A DNA stretch of 64,000 bases, taken from positions 248,001 through 312,000 of the forward strand of contig NZ_MOAL01000002.1 of NCBI RefSeq assembly GCF_003731765.1. The letters are read 5' to 3'. The first letter of the stretch is position 1; every line of letters starts with the position of its first letter. Source of the DNA: Pseudomonas chlororaphis (GTDB taxonomy: Bacteria; Pseudomonadota; Gammaproteobacteria; Pseudomonadales; Pseudomonadaceae). This document shows positions 8,808-17,514 of this stretch, piece by piece. The notes below the pieces were generated by a model, which was not told the origin of the DNA, made no database searches, and saw only the letters and a program-made list of their open reading frames with translations. The position numbers and the translations under genes are program-made.

Positions 8808-10964
8808 GTGCTTGCTCGTCTTTTCGCTTTGCCCTGCTGGCTGCTCGTCTGCCTGTTGACCCTGCTGCCGAGCATGACTGCCCAGGCCGTGGGCCTGCCG
8901 GGGTTGCTCAATACCCAGAGCCAGGCGCAGCCCCAGTCCCAGGAACCCTTGGGGCAGTCGCTGGATGAAGTGATCAAATCCCTGGAAAACGATCAGCAGC
9001 GCGCCAAGCTGCTGGCCGACCTTAAGAAGCTGCGAGATGCCACCAAGAAAGCCCAACCCACCGCCGAGGAAGGCGTGCTGGGGCTGATCGGCGGTACCCT
9101 GGCCAGCTTCGAAAAACAGTTCGCCGGTGCCGACAGCCCGCTGAGCCGCTGGTCAGATGAGTTCGACCTGGCCAAGGACGAACTTGGCGCGCTGATGCTG
9201 CCGGCCAGTCAATGGCTACCGATGATCTTTGCCTTCGCCCTGATCCTGCTGGTCTGGAGCCTGCTGGCAACGGCGCTGATCTGGCTCAGCCATCGGATTC
9301 GCCTGCGCTTCGGCCTGACCGAAGAGCTGCCTCAACACCCCAAGACCTGGGACATGTTGCGCTTCGCCCTGCGCAAGCTCGGCCCCTGGCTGATTGCCCT
9401 GCTGATCACCGTCTACATGAGCTACGCCCTGCCCTCATCCCTAGGCAAGGACCTTGCGATGGTGCTGGCCTATGCCTTGGTAGTGGGCACCTGCTTCTCG
9501 GCCATCTGCGTGCTGGCCTTCTCCTTGCTCGACGGCCCGCACCGCCATCGGGCGTTATACATCCTGCGGCGCCGGGCGTTTCGTCCACTGTGGTTGATCG
9601 GCAGTTTCGCCGCCTTTGGCGAAGCCCTGAGCGATCCACGGTTGGTGGCCAGCCTGGGCGCCCACCTGGCCCACACCGCGGCCACCTTCACCAATGTCCT
9701 GGCGGCGCTGTCGACCGGGGTGTTCATCCTGCGTTTCCGCCGCCCCATCGCCCACCTGATTCGCAACCAACCCCTGGCCCGGCGCCTGACCCGGCGCGCC
9801 CTGAGCGACACCATCGAAATCATCGGCACCTTCTGGTACCTACCGGCCCTGGTGCTGGTCGGCATCTCGCTGTTCGCCACCTTCGTCTCGGCGGGCGATA
9901 CCAGCACCGCCCTGCGGCAATCGCTGATCTGCACGGTGCTGCTGGTGCTGTGCATGGTGATCAACGGCCTGGTGCGCCGGCATGCCCTCAGGCCCCAGCG
10001 TGGCCACAAGCGCCATGCGCTGTATTCGGAACGCCTGAAAAACTTCTTCTATACCCTGGCGCACCTAGTGGTTTGGCTGGCCTTTATCGAACTCGGGTTG
10101 CGGGTCTGGGGCTTGTCGCTGATCCGCTTCACCGAAGGCGAAGGCCATGAGATCAGCGTCAGGCTCTTCGGCCTCGGCGGCACGCTGCTGTTCGCCTGGC
10201 TGATCTGGATCCTCAGCGATACCGCTGTGCACCATGCCCTGACCCGTTCGCGCAAAGGCCTGGCCAATGCCCGGGCGCAGACCATGATGCCGCTGATCCG
10301 CAACGTGCTGTTCGTGGCGATTTTCATCATTGCGCTGATCGTCGCCCTGGCGAACATGGGGATGAACGTCACGCCGCTGCTGGCCGGTGCCGGTGTGATC
10401 GGCCTGGCCATCGGTTTCGGCGCCCAGTCCCTGGTGGCCGACCTGATCACCGGGCTGTTCATCATCATTGAGGACTCCCTGGCCATCGACGACTACGTGG
10501 ACGTTGGCGGCCACCTCGGCACCGTCGAGGGCCTGACCATCCGTACCGTGCGCCTGCGGGACATCGACGGCATCGTGCACACCATCCCCTTCAGCGAAAT
10601 CAAGAGCATCAAGAACTACTCCCGGGAATTCGGTTATGCGATTTTCCGCGTGGCGATCCCTTACAACATGGAGATCGATGACGCGATCAAGCTGATGCGC
10701 GATGTCGGGCAAAAGATGCGCAGCGACCCTCTGCAGCGACGCAATATCTGGTCACCGCTGGAGATTCAGGGGGTGGAGAGTTTCGAGTCCGGCAGCGCCA
10801 TTCTGCGTGCCCGGTTCAAGACTGCGCCGATCAAGCAGTGGGAGGTCTCACGGGCCTTCAACCTGTCCCTCAAACGCCAGCTCGACGAGGCCGGCCTGGA
10901 CTTGGCCACGCCACGCATGAGCATCCAGGTCATCACCCCCGGCATCACCCCGGACAACAAATAA
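8808..10964 (+). CDS. Large MscS-family mechanosensitive channel (YbiO-like)
   Basis: A 718-residue inner-membrane mechanosensitive channel with an extended N terminus, like E. coli YbiO. I choose the GTG at 8808 because it starts directly with a signal sequence (LARLFALPCWLLVCLLTLLPS, ending around AQAVG). A periplasmic helical domain follows, with QSQAQPQSQ and coiled-coil-like KLLADLKKLRDATKK, then many transmembrane segments. The pore helix and beta-domain motifs are canonical: AGVIGLAIGFGAQSLVADL, then IEDSLAIDDYVDVGG and GTVEGLTIRTVRLRDIDG. It would release solutes on hypo-osmotic shock. An ATG at 8712 in frame would place an untypical stretch before the signal peptide. Confidence 0.9.
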   Translation: MLARLFALPCWLLVCLLTLLPSMTAQAVGLPGLLNTQSQAQPQSQEPLGQSLDEVIKSLENDQQRAKLLADLKKLRDATKKAQPTAEEGVLGLIGGTLASFEKQFAGADSPLSRWSDEFDLAKDELGALMLPASQWLPMIFAFALILLVWSLLATALIWLSHRIRLRFGLTEELPQHPKTWDMLRFALRKLGPWLIALLITVYMSYALPSSLGKDLAMVLAYALVVGTCFSAICVLAFSLLDGPHRHRALYILRRRAFRPLWLIGSFAAFGEALSDPRLVASLGAHLAHTAATFTNVLAALSTGVFILRFRRPIAHLIRNQPLARRLTRRALSDTIEIIGTFWYLPALVLVGISLFATFVSAGDTSTALRQSLICTVLLVLCMVINGLVRRHALRPQRGHKRHALYSERLKNFFYTLAHLVVWLAFIELGLRVWGLSLIRFTEGEGHEISVRLFGLGGTLLFAWLIWILSDTAVHHALTRSRKGLANARAQTMMPLIRNVLFVAIFIIALIVALANMGMNVTPLLAGAGVIGLAIGFGAQSLVADLITGLFIIIEDSLAIDDYVDVGGHLGTVEGLTIRTVRLRDIDGIVHTIPFSEIKSIKNYSREFGYAIFRVAIPYNMEIDDAIKLMRDVGQKMRSDPLQRRNIWSPLEIQGVESFESGSAILRARFKTAPIKQWEVSRAFNLSLKRQLDEAGLDLATPRMSIQVITPGITPDNK

Positions 10965-11014
10965 CGGGTAGGATCCGGGTGGCCGGGGAAACCCTTCACC
11001 CTTGCCGGTAGCCC

Positions 11015-11728
11015 CTACAGCACATCGACGCCGACATGAATCGCGTCATGGCGCCAGAACTCCAGATCGCAATCGATCAGCCGTTCGTGCTGGTCGTAGT
11101 TGACCCGGGCAATCCGCAGCCCGGGGCTGCCCACGGACACCTTCAAGGCCGCCGCCGCTTCAGGCTGCAATGAGGTCGGCACGATTTCGAAGCGCACCCG
11201 GCCGTAATGCAGGTCGTAATGCCGGGCATAGAGTTCGGTCATCGACTGGTTCAGGTCGAAGTCGAGAATCTGCGGAAAATACTGCGGGTTCAGGTAGTGC
11301 TCCACGTACAGCACCAGCCGCTCATCGATACGCCGGGCCCGACAGATCTGAATCACGCTGGACAACGCCGGCAGTTGCAACCAGGCACAGACCGCTGCCG
11401 ACGCTGGCAACAGCCGTGCCGAGATCACTTCGGTAGAAGGCACTCGCCCCTGGGCGCTGACCATGGCGTGGAAATGGCTGCGCTGCATGAGGTTGTAGGC
11501 CAGCCGCGGCGGCGAGACGAACCAGCCACGGCGCTCCTCGCGATAAATCTGCCCTTGGGCCTCCAGTTGCAGCAAGGCCTCACGCACGGTAATCCGCGTG
11601 GTGTCGAACAACTCACTGAGCTTGCGCTCGGCGGGCAACTTGCTGCCTGGCGCCAATAGGCCATGGCTGATCTGCTCCTGCAGGACCTGGCCGATGCTTG
11701 TCACCGCTTTGGTTGTCTCGCTGCGCAT
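11015..11728 (-). CDS. GntR/HutC-family transcriptional regulator with UTRA domain
   Basis: A 237-residue repressor-type regulator. An N-terminal winged HTH (residues about 10-75, GSKLPAERKLSELFDTTRIT) is followed by a UTRA effector domain (from about 85; typical stretches are CRARRIDERLVLYVEHYLNP and GLRIARVNYDQHERLIDCDL). The HutC branch includes NagR, PhnF and similar sensors of phosphorylated sugars or phosphonates. It is transcribed away from the ABC importer/phosphatase operon, and palindromes close to the HutC-type consensus TGGTCTAGACCA lie near its own start and near the operon start, so it probably controls both. The ATG at 11728 is preferred to the adjacent TTG. Confidence 0.9.
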   Translation of the reverse strand: MRSETTKAVTSIGQVLQEQISHGLLAPGSKLPAERKLSELFDTTRITVREALLQLEAQGQIYREERRGWFVSPPRLAYNLMQRSHFHAMVSAQGRVPSTEVISARLLPASAAVCAWLQLPALSSVIQICRARRIDERLVLYVEHYLNPQYFPQILDFDLNQSMTELYARHYDLHYGRVRFEIVPTSLQPEAAAALKVSVGSPGLRIARVNYDQHERLIDCDLEFWRHDAIHVGVDVL

Positions 11729-11741
11729 CAATGTTACCCAT

Positions 11742-11755
11742 CTGGACTAGACCAG
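11742..11755. promoter_or_regulatory. Putative GntR/HutC operator 1
   Basis: CTGGACTAGACCAG is a near-perfect palindrome (symmetric except for one base pair of positions) 14 bases upstream of the gntR start codon. It closely matches the TGGTCTAGACCA-type site bound by HutC-subfamily GntR proteins. Its position suggests autorepression. Confidence 0.65.
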
Positions 11756-12018
11756 CACTGTTACAGGGCGCAACGCCCCAGGAAAAACCCCTTGTCTGCC
11801 AAGCGAAGCCTAGGCAATGCACATGACTGACAGATGACAAAGCCGCTGAACGGCCCGTCCAGATACCTGCAATTGATCAGCCAAGTCCTTGTGTATCAGC
11901 CGTTTAACCATGGTCTACGCTTATCTCGCAGCCCCGCCCCTGCGGCCATGAAAACCCTTGCAGGACCAATGCCGACATTAAAGTGTCATCCGGCAAGCTT
12001 AAATTGGCTCAGGTATTG

Positions 12019-12032
12019 CTGACCTAGACCAA
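12019..12032. promoter_or_regulatory. Putative GntR/HutC operator 2
   Basis: CTGACCTAGACCAA shares the CTAGACCA half and the overall spacing with operator 1. It lies 54 bases before the start codon of the solute-binding protein gene, where a bound repressor could block the operon promoter. Confidence 0.6.
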
Positions 12033-12086
12033 TCCAACCGCAAACCTAAAAAAGTGCAGCGCTAACCACGCCCAAAGGAGCTTCGG

Positions 12087-13154
12087 ATGAAACAGCTTTT
12101 CCTGGCATCACTGTTAGGCTCGACCATTGCCATGTGCACCGCCGCCATGGCCGCTGATATCGATTTGAAAACCCTGGAAGCCGCCGCCAAAACGGAAGGT
12201 GCGGTCAACAGCGTCGGCATGCCCGATGACTGGGCCAACTGGAAAGGCACCTGGGAGGACCTGGCCAAGAACTACGGCCTCAAGCACATGGACACCGACA
12301 TGAGCTCGGCCCAGGAAATCGCCAAGTTCGCCGCCGAGAAAGACAACGCCAGCGCCGACATCGGCGACGTCGGTGCGGCCTTCGGTCCGATCGCGGTCAA
12401 GCAGGGCGTGGTGCAACCCTACAAGCCAAGCACCTGGGACCAGGTCCCGGACTGGGCCAAGGATAAAGACGGCAACTGGGCCCTGGCCTACACCGGCACC
12501 ATTGCCTTCATCATCAACAAAAAGCTGCTGCACGGCTCCGAAGCACCGACCCGTTGGTCAGACCTGGAGAAAGGCAAATACAAGGTCTCCATCGGTGACG
12601 TGAGCACCGCGGCCCAGGCTGCCAACGGCGTGCTGGCCGCCGCCATTGCCAAAGGCGGCAACGAGAAGAACATTCAGCCGGCGCTGCTGATGTTCGCCGA
12701 GATTGCCAAGCAGGGGCGCCTGTCCCTGGCCAACCCGACCATTGCCACCCTGGAAAAAGGCGAGGTGGAAGTGGGCGTGGTCTGGGATTTCAACGGCCTG
12801 AGCTACCGCAACAAGATGGTCAACAAGGACGACTACATCGTACTGATCCCGTCTGACGGTTCGGTGATCTCCGGCTACACCACCATCATCAACAAGTACG
12901 CCAAGCACCCCAACGCCGCGAAACTGGCACGTGAATACATCTTCAGCGATGCCGGCCAAATCAACCTGGCCCGGGGCAATGCCCGTCCCATCCGCGCCGA
13001 GCACCTGACCCTGCCGCCAGAAGTACAGGCCAACCTGCTGCCCAACGAACAGTACAAGCACGTCACGCCGATCAAGGATCCGGATGCCTGGGAAAAAACC
13101 TCCAAGGCCCTGCCGCAGAAGTGGCAGGAAGAAGTGATCATCAATATGCAATGA
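12087..13154 (+). CDS. ABC importer periplasmic solute-binding protein
   Basis: A 355-residue type II periplasmic binding protein. The signal peptide (MKQLFLASLLGSTIAMCTAAMA) ends before ADIDLKTLEAAAKTEG. The fold resembles the iron(III)/spermidine/2-aminoethylphosphonate binding group: GDVGAAFGPIAVKQG, WALAYTGTIAFIINKKLL, GEVEVGVVWDFNGLSYRNKM, SVISGYTTIINKYAKHPNAA. AAAGGAG is a strong ribosome-binding site. It is first in an operon with two permeases, an ATPase, a phosphohydrolase and a HAD phosphatase, so the ligand is probably a phosphorus compound rather than iron. That is inference; the binding-site residues do not tell me the ligand. Confidence 0.88.
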   Translation: MKQLFLASLLGSTIAMCTAAMAADIDLKTLEAAAKTEGAVNSVGMPDDWANWKGTWEDLAKNYGLKHMDTDMSSAQEIAKFAAEKDNASADIGDVGAAFGPIAVKQGVVQPYKPSTWDQVPDWAKDKDGNWALAYTGTIAFIINKKLLHGSEAPTRWSDLEKGKYKVSIGDVSTAAQAANGVLAAAIAKGGNEKNIQPALLMFAEIAKQGRLSLANPTIATLEKGEVEVGVVWDFNGLSYRNKMVNKDDYIVLIPSDGSVISGYTTIINKYAKHPNAAKLAREYIFSDAGQINLARGNARPIRAEHLTLPPEVQANLLPNEQYKHVTPIKDPDAWEKTSKALPQKWQEEVIINMQ

Positions 13155-13163
13155 CACGATCAC

Positions 13164-13253
13164 TGTAGGAGCCGACTTGCCGGCGATGCAGGCCTGACGT
13201 TCAACCCTGATGTTAACGGACAGACCGCAATCGCAGGTAAGCCGGCTCCTGCA
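13164..13253. repeat. REPIN-like inverted repeat pair inside the importer operon
   Basis: TGTAGGAGCCGACTTGCCGG at the left and its inverted partner AAGCCGGCTCCTGCA at the right enclose a ~50-base centre. It separates the binding-protein gene from the phosphohydrolase gene. REP elements at such places often stabilise the upstream part of a polycistronic mRNA, which would favour abundant binding protein. Confidence 0.75.
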
Positions 13254-13287
13254 GTTGGTCCGTTTTATTGATCGGAGCCTTGCCCCT

Positions 13288-14094
13288 ATGAAGCACAACG
13301 TCATCCTTGTGGTGCTCGACGGCCTCAATTACGAGGTTGCCCGGCATGCCATGGGGCACCTCCAGGCTTATGTCGGCGCCGGCCGCGCGGCGATCTACAG
13401 GCTGGAATGTGAATTACCCGCGCTCTCGCGCCCGCTGTATGAATGCATCCTCACGGGCGTACCGCCGATCGACAGCGGCATCGTCCACAACAATGTCTCG
13501 CGCCTGTCCAACCAGCGCAGCATTTTCCATTACGCCACTGACGCCGGCTTGAGCACCGCGGCGGCGGCTTACCATTGGGTCAGCGAGCTGTACAACCGCT
13601 CCCCCTTTATTGCTGCCCGCGACCGGCATACCGACGACACGGCACTGCCGATCCAGCACGGGCACTTCTACTGGAACGACCACTACCCTGATTCCCACCT
13701 GTTCGCCGACGCCGAGCATCTGCGCCTGGGCCATCAGCCGAATTTTCTCCTGGTGCATCCGATGAACATCGACGATGCCGGGCACAAGCATGGCCTGGAC
13801 AGCGCGCCCTACCGTAACAGCGCGCGCTCGGCAGACATCATCCTCGCCGACTACTTGCAAGGCTGGCTCGACGCCGGCTACCAGGTGCTGGTGACCGCCG
13901 ACCACGGCATGAACAACGACCGCTCCCATAACGGCCTGCTGCCGGAGGAACGGGAAGTGCCGCTGTTCGTGATGGGCGATGCGTTCAGCCTCAATGCCGC
14001 TGCCGCACCCCGGCAAACCGAGTTGTGTGGCACCGTCTGCCAACTGCTGGGCATTGCCCATGACAAACCCCTGTGCCAGGAGCTGCTCAAGTGA
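13288..14094 (+). CDS. Alkaline phosphatase superfamily hydrolase (nucleotide pyrophosphatase/phosphodiesterase-like)
   Basis: A 268-residue cytosolic-looking enzyme (no signal peptide) of the alkaline phosphatase superfamily, which cleaves phosphate mono- or diesters or phosphonoacetate using two metals. The first metal Asp is in VVLDGLNY near the N terminus. The nucleophile region reads ALSRPLYECILTGVPP, and the remaining ligands are in NIDDAGHKHG, TADHGMNND and the following SHNG. GGAG precedes the ATG. The stop codon overlaps the GTG start of the first permease (GTGA), so the hydrolase is translationally built into the importer operon and probably acts on the imported compound. Confidence 0.85.
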   Translation: MKHNVILVVLDGLNYEVARHAMGHLQAYVGAGRAAIYRLECELPALSRPLYECILTGVPPIDSGIVHNNVSRLSNQRSIFHYATDAGLSTAAAAYHWVSELYNRSPFIAARDRHTDDTALPIQHGHFYWNDHYPDSHLFADAEHLRLGHQPNFLLVHPMNIDDAGHKHGLDSAPYRNSARSADIILADYLQGWLDAGYQVLVTADHGMNNDRSHNGLLPEEREVPLFVMGDAFSLNAAAAPRQTELCGTVCQLLGIAHDKPLCQELLK

Positions 14095-14936
14095 ACTCAT
14101 TCACCCGAGGCAAATGGCTGGCGGTGCTGTGCCTGGTGCCCTTCGCCCTGTTCTTTATCGTGTTCCAGATTGCCCCGCTGCTGTGGGTCATGATCAACAG
14201 CCTGCAGTCGGAAGAGTTCGGCTGGGGCCTGGCCAACTTCAGCAAGATCTTCAGCTCGAAGTTCTACCTGCAGGCCATTCAGTACAGCCTGGAGATCAGT
14301 TTCTGGTCCAGCCTGTTCGGCATCATCATCGCCGTGCTGGGCAGCTACTCCCTGCGCCGGGTGGACTCGCGGCTGCGCAATTTCGTCAACGCCTTCGCCA
14401 ACATGACCAGCAACTTTGCCGGCGTGCCCCTGGCCTTCGCCTTCATCATCCTGCTGGGCTTCAACGGCACCTTTACCCTGATGCTCAAGCAGTCCGGAAT
14501 CATTCAGGACTTCAACCTGTACTCCAAGACCGGGCTGATCATTCTCTACACCTATTTCCAGATCCCCCTCGGGGTGTTGCTGCTCTACCCGGCATTCGAC
14601 GCCCTACGCGAAGACTGGCGTGAATCCGCCGCGCTGCTGGGCGCCAACGGCTGGCAGTTCTGGCGGCATATCGGCCTGCCGGTGCTGACCCCGGCCTTGC
14701 TGGGCACCTTCGTGATCCTCCTGGCCAACGCCCTGGGTGCCTACGCCACGGTGTTCGCCCTGACCACCGGCAATTTCAACGTGCTGCCGATCCGTATCGC
14801 CGCCATGGTGTCCGGGGATATTTCCCTGGATCCGAACATGGCCAGCGCCCTGGCAGTGGTGCTGGTGGCGTTGATGACCCTGGTGACCATCGTCCATCAG
14901 TTGCTGCTGAAGAGGAGCTACCATGTCTCGCGCTGA
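14091..14936 (+). CDS. ABC importer permease subunit 1
   Basis: A 281-residue inner-membrane permease of the binding-protein-dependent (MetI-like) family, with six predicted membrane segments. The cytoplasmic EAA loop that docks the ATPase is SAALLGANGWQFWRHIGLP. The start is a GTG overlapping the upstream stop by 4 bases, with AGGAG eight bases before it. The 3' end overlaps the second permease by 14 bases. Sequence style resembles the iron(III)/2-aminoethylphosphonate-type permease pair. Confidence 0.9.
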   Translation: MNSFTRGKWLAVLCLVPFALFFIVFQIAPLLWVMINSLQSEEFGWGLANFSKIFSSKFYLQAIQYSLEISFWSSLFGIIIAVLGSYSLRRVDSRLRNFVNAFANMTSNFAGVPLAFAFIILLGFNGTFTLMLKQSGIIQDFNLYSKTGLIILYTYFQIPLGVLLLYPAFDALREDWRESAALLGANGWQFWRHIGLPVLTPALLGTFVILLANALGAYATVFALTTGNFNVLPIRIAAMVSGDISLDPNMASALAVVLVALMTLVTIVHQLLLKRSYHVSR

Positions 14937-15723
14937 ACCCGGCTCGGCCGTGCTCTACCACCGCGTGGTGGTGTACCTGCTGTTCGCGATTCTGTTGCTG
15001 CCGCTGCTGGGGACCTTGATCTACTCCATCGCCAGCAGTTGGTCGGCAACCATCCTGCCCAGCGGTTTCACCTTCAAGTGGTACCTGCAGCTGTGGAGCG
15101 ACCCGCGTTTTCTCAACGCCTTCGGCCAGTCCCTATTGGTGTGTGTCGGCGCATTGATCCTCTCGGTGGTTTTGATCCTGCCGTTGCTGTTCGTGGTGCA
15201 CTACCACTTCCCCAAGCTCGACGCGCTGATGAACATCCTGATCCTGCTGCCCTTTGCGGTGCCGCCGGTGGTGTCTTCGGTGGGCTTGTTGCAACTCTAT
15301 GGTTCAGGCCCCTTTGCCATGGTCGGTACGCCGTGGATCCTCATCGGCTGCTACTTCACCGTGGCCCTGCCGTTCATGTACCGGGCGATCACCAACAACC
15401 TGCAAGCCATCAACCTGCGGGACCTGATGGACGCCGCCCAGTTGCTCGGCGCCAGCACCTGGCAGGCGGCGTTCCTGGTGGTGCTGCCGAACCTGCGCAA
15501 GGGGCTGATGGTCGCGTTGCTGCTGTCGTTCTCGTTCCTGTTTGGCGAGTTTGTATTCGCCAACATCCTGGTGGGCACTCGCTATGAAACCCTGCAGGTC
15601 TACCTGAACAACATGCGCAACAGCAGCGGCCACTTCACCAGCGCCCTGGTGATTTCCTACTTCTTCTTTGTGCTGCTGCTGACCTGGGCCGCCAACATCT
15701 TGAACAAGGACAAAAGCCAATGA
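14923..15723 (+). CDS. ABC importer permease subunit 2
   Basis: A 266-residue MetI-like inner-membrane permease, partner of the preceding one, with six hydrophobic segments. Its EAA loop reads DAAQLLGASTWQAAFLVVLP. GAGGAGC lies a few bases before the ATG, inside the end of permease 1. The stop overlaps the start of the ATPase gene (ATGA), so expression of the complex is coupled. Confidence 0.9.
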   Translation: MSRAEPGSAVLYHRVVVYLLFAILLLPLLGTLIYSIASSWSATILPSGFTFKWYLQLWSDPRFLNAFGQSLLVCVGALILSVVLILPLLFVVHYHFPKLDALMNILILLPFAVPPVVSSVGLLQLYGSGPFAMVGTPWILIGCYFTVALPFMYRAITNNLQAINLRDLMDAAQLLGASTWQAAFLVVLPNLRKGLMVALLLSFSFLFGEFVFANILVGTRYETLQVYLNNMRNSSGHFTSALVISYFFFVLLLTWAANILNKDKSQ

Positions 15724-16709
15724 GCTTCGTCAGCGTCCAACACCTGCAGAAAAACTACGCGGGCACCACCGTGTTCAGCGACATCAATTGCGAGATTCAA
15801 AAGGGTGAGTTCGTCACCCTGCTGGGGCCATCGGGTTGCGGTAAATCCACCCTGCTGCGCTGCATCGCCGGCCTGACCCCGGTGGATGGCGGGCAGATTC
15901 TGCTCGACGGCCAGGACATCGTGCCCCTGAGCCCACAGAAGCGCGGGATCGGCATGGTGTTCCAGAGCTACGCACTGTTCCCCAATATGACCGTGGAACA
16001 GAATGTCGCCTTTGGCCTGCGCATGCAGAAGGTCAATGCCGACGACAGCCGCAAGCGGGTGCTCGAAGCCCTGCAACTGGTGGAACTCAATGAATTCGCC
16101 GGGCGCTACCCACACCAACTGTCCGGCGGCCAATGCCAGCGAGTGGCCCTGGCCCGCTCCCTGGTGACCCGGCCGCGGCTGTTGCTGCTGGATGAACCGC
16201 TGTCGGCACTGGATGCGCGCATCCGCAAACACCTGCGCGAGCAGATCCGCCAGATCCAGCGCGAGCTGGGCCTGACTACCATCTTCGTCACCCATGATCA
16301 GGAAGAAGCCCTGACCATGTCCGACCGCATCTTCCTGATGAACCAGGGCCGGATCGTCCAGAGCGGCGACGCCGAAACCCTCTACACCGCGCCCGTGGAT
16401 GTGTTTGCCGCCGGTTTTATCGGCAACTACAACCTGCTGGACGCCGACAGCGCCAGCAAACTGCTGCAACGCCCCATCAGCGGACGCATCGCCATTCGCC
16501 CGGAGGCCATCGAACTGCACAAGGATGGCGTGCCCAACGCGCAAATCCGCAGCCACAGCCTGCTGGGCAACGTGATCCGCTACCGAGTCGAGGCCCGCGG
16601 TGTGGAGTTGGTGGTGGACGTGTTGAACCGTTCGGCAGCGGACCTGCATGCCGATGGCCAGCAACTGACACTTTCCATCGATCCGACGGCCCTGTGTGAG
16701 GTAGCCTGA
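15720..16709 (+). CDS. ABC importer ATP-binding protein
   Basis: A 329-residue ATPase driving the importer. The Walker A GPSGCGKST is at residues 36-44, the signature LSGGQCQR and Walker B LLLLDEPLSALD follow, and the switch His is in VTHDQEEAL. The C-terminal ~90 residues form a TOBE-like regulatory extension (GRIAIRPEAIELHKDG), as in the PotA/FbpC/AEP type. The start overlaps the previous stop. The HAD phosphatase gene follows after 40 bases. Confidence 0.92.
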   Translation: MSFVSVQHLQKNYAGTTVFSDINCEIQKGEFVTLLGPSGCGKSTLLRCIAGLTPVDGGQILLDGQDIVPLSPQKRGIGMVFQSYALFPNMTVEQNVAFGLRMQKVNADDSRKRVLEALQLVELNEFAGRYPHQLSGGQCQRVALARSLVTRPRLLLLDEPLSALDARIRKHLREQIRQIQRELGLTTIFVTHDQEEALTMSDRIFLMNQGRIVQSGDAETLYTAPVDVFAAGFIGNYNLLDADSASKLLQRPISGRIAIRPEAIELHKDGVPNAQIRSHSLLGNVIRYRVEARGVELVVDVLNRSAADLHADGQQLTLSIDPTALCEVA

Positions 16710-16749
16710 TGCCTTTGATGCCGATGATTTTGAAGAGAGAGTTGCACTG

Positions 16750-17403
16750 ATGGCCCTGGCAATTTTTGATCTGGACGAAACCCTGATTCATGGCGACTGT
16801 GCCACCCTCTGGAGCGAGCAGATGGGTCGCCTGGGCTGGGTCGACAGCGAATCCTTCATGCGCCGCAACCACGAGCTCATGGACGCCTACAGCCAAGGCA
16901 AACTGGCCATGGAAGAGTTCATGGCGTTCAGCCTCGAGCCCATGGCCGGACGCACCCCGGAAGAGATCGAGCACCTGGTGGCGCCCTGGGTCGAGGACGT
17001 GATCGAGCCGATCATCTTCAGCGATGCGTGCAAGGCCATCGCCGCCCACCGCAAGGCTGGCGATCGGATCCTGGTGATCTCGGCGTCCGGGACCCACCTG
17101 GTGAAGCCGATTGCCGAGCGCCTGGGCATCGACGAAGTGCTGGGGATCGAGCTGGAGGTGCAGCACGGGGTGTACAGCGGCCACACCACCGGCACCCTGA
17201 CGTACCGCGAAGGCAAGATCACCCGCTTGCTGGAATGGCTCGATGCCGAGGAAGAAAACCTGGAAGGCGCTAGCTTCTACTCCGACTCGCGCAACGACTT
17301 ACCGTTGCTGCTTCGGGTCGACCATCCACAGGTGGTCAACCCGGACCCGGTGCTGCGCGAACACGCGGAAAAGGCCGGCTGGCCCATCCACCACTGGAAA
17401 TAA
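16750..17403 (+). CDS. HAD-superfamily IB phosphatase
   Basis: A 217-residue HAD hydrolase of the phosphoserine-phosphatase-like IB subfamily. Motif I is FDLDET (nucleophile Asp7, acid/base Asp9), motif II is ILVISASG, and motif III is FYSDSRNDLPLL with a preceding Lys in REGKITRL. The helical cap lies between motifs I and II. It is the last gene of the importer operon and a REPIN follows it. Together with the alkaline-phosphatase-like enzyme it could release phosphate from the imported compound in two steps: diester or phosphonate first, then monoester. The substrate is unknown. Confidence 0.87.
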   Translation: MALAIFDLDETLIHGDCATLWSEQMGRLGWVDSESFMRRNHELMDAYSQGKLAMEEFMAFSLEPMAGRTPEEIEHLVAPWVEDVIEPIIFSDACKAIAAHRKAGDRILVISASGTHLVKPIAERLGIDEVLGIELEVQHGVYSGHTTGTLTYREGKITRLLEWLDAEEENLEGASFYSDSRNDLPLLLRVDHPQVVNPDPVLREHAEKAGWPIHHWK

Positions 17404-17427
17404 CCTTCAGAAAACCACGGCCTATCC

Positions 17428-17508
17428 TGTAGGCGCTGGCTTGCCAGCGATCAGGCCCCTCGCCCCAACAAGGCTTGAGGCCCCTTCGCCGGCAAGCCGG
17501 CTCCTACA
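17428..17508. repeat. REPIN-like inverted repeat pair
   Basis: TGTAGGCGCTGGCTTGCCAG on the left and GGCAAGCCGGCTCCTACA on the right form an imperfect inverted pair between the convergent HAD and quinone oxidoreductase genes. Confidence 0.75.
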
Positions 17509-17514
17509 ATAGGG

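Larger units (their letters stand above)
11729..12086. other. Regulatory intergenic region between gntR and the importer operon
   Basis: This 358-base gap has no convincing gene. It holds two palindromic operator candidates (listed separately) and a possible half site TGGTCTA near 11907. A leader with AAAGGAG precedes the binding-protein ATG. I could not define a promoter with confidence. Confidence 0.6.

Noticed and set aside
12907..13154. Iron-uptake role for the ABC binding protein
   Set aside because: The protein family includes iron binders, but the linked phosphohydrolases and HutC regulator, and the absence of Fur-like sites, argue against it; kept only as an alternative.
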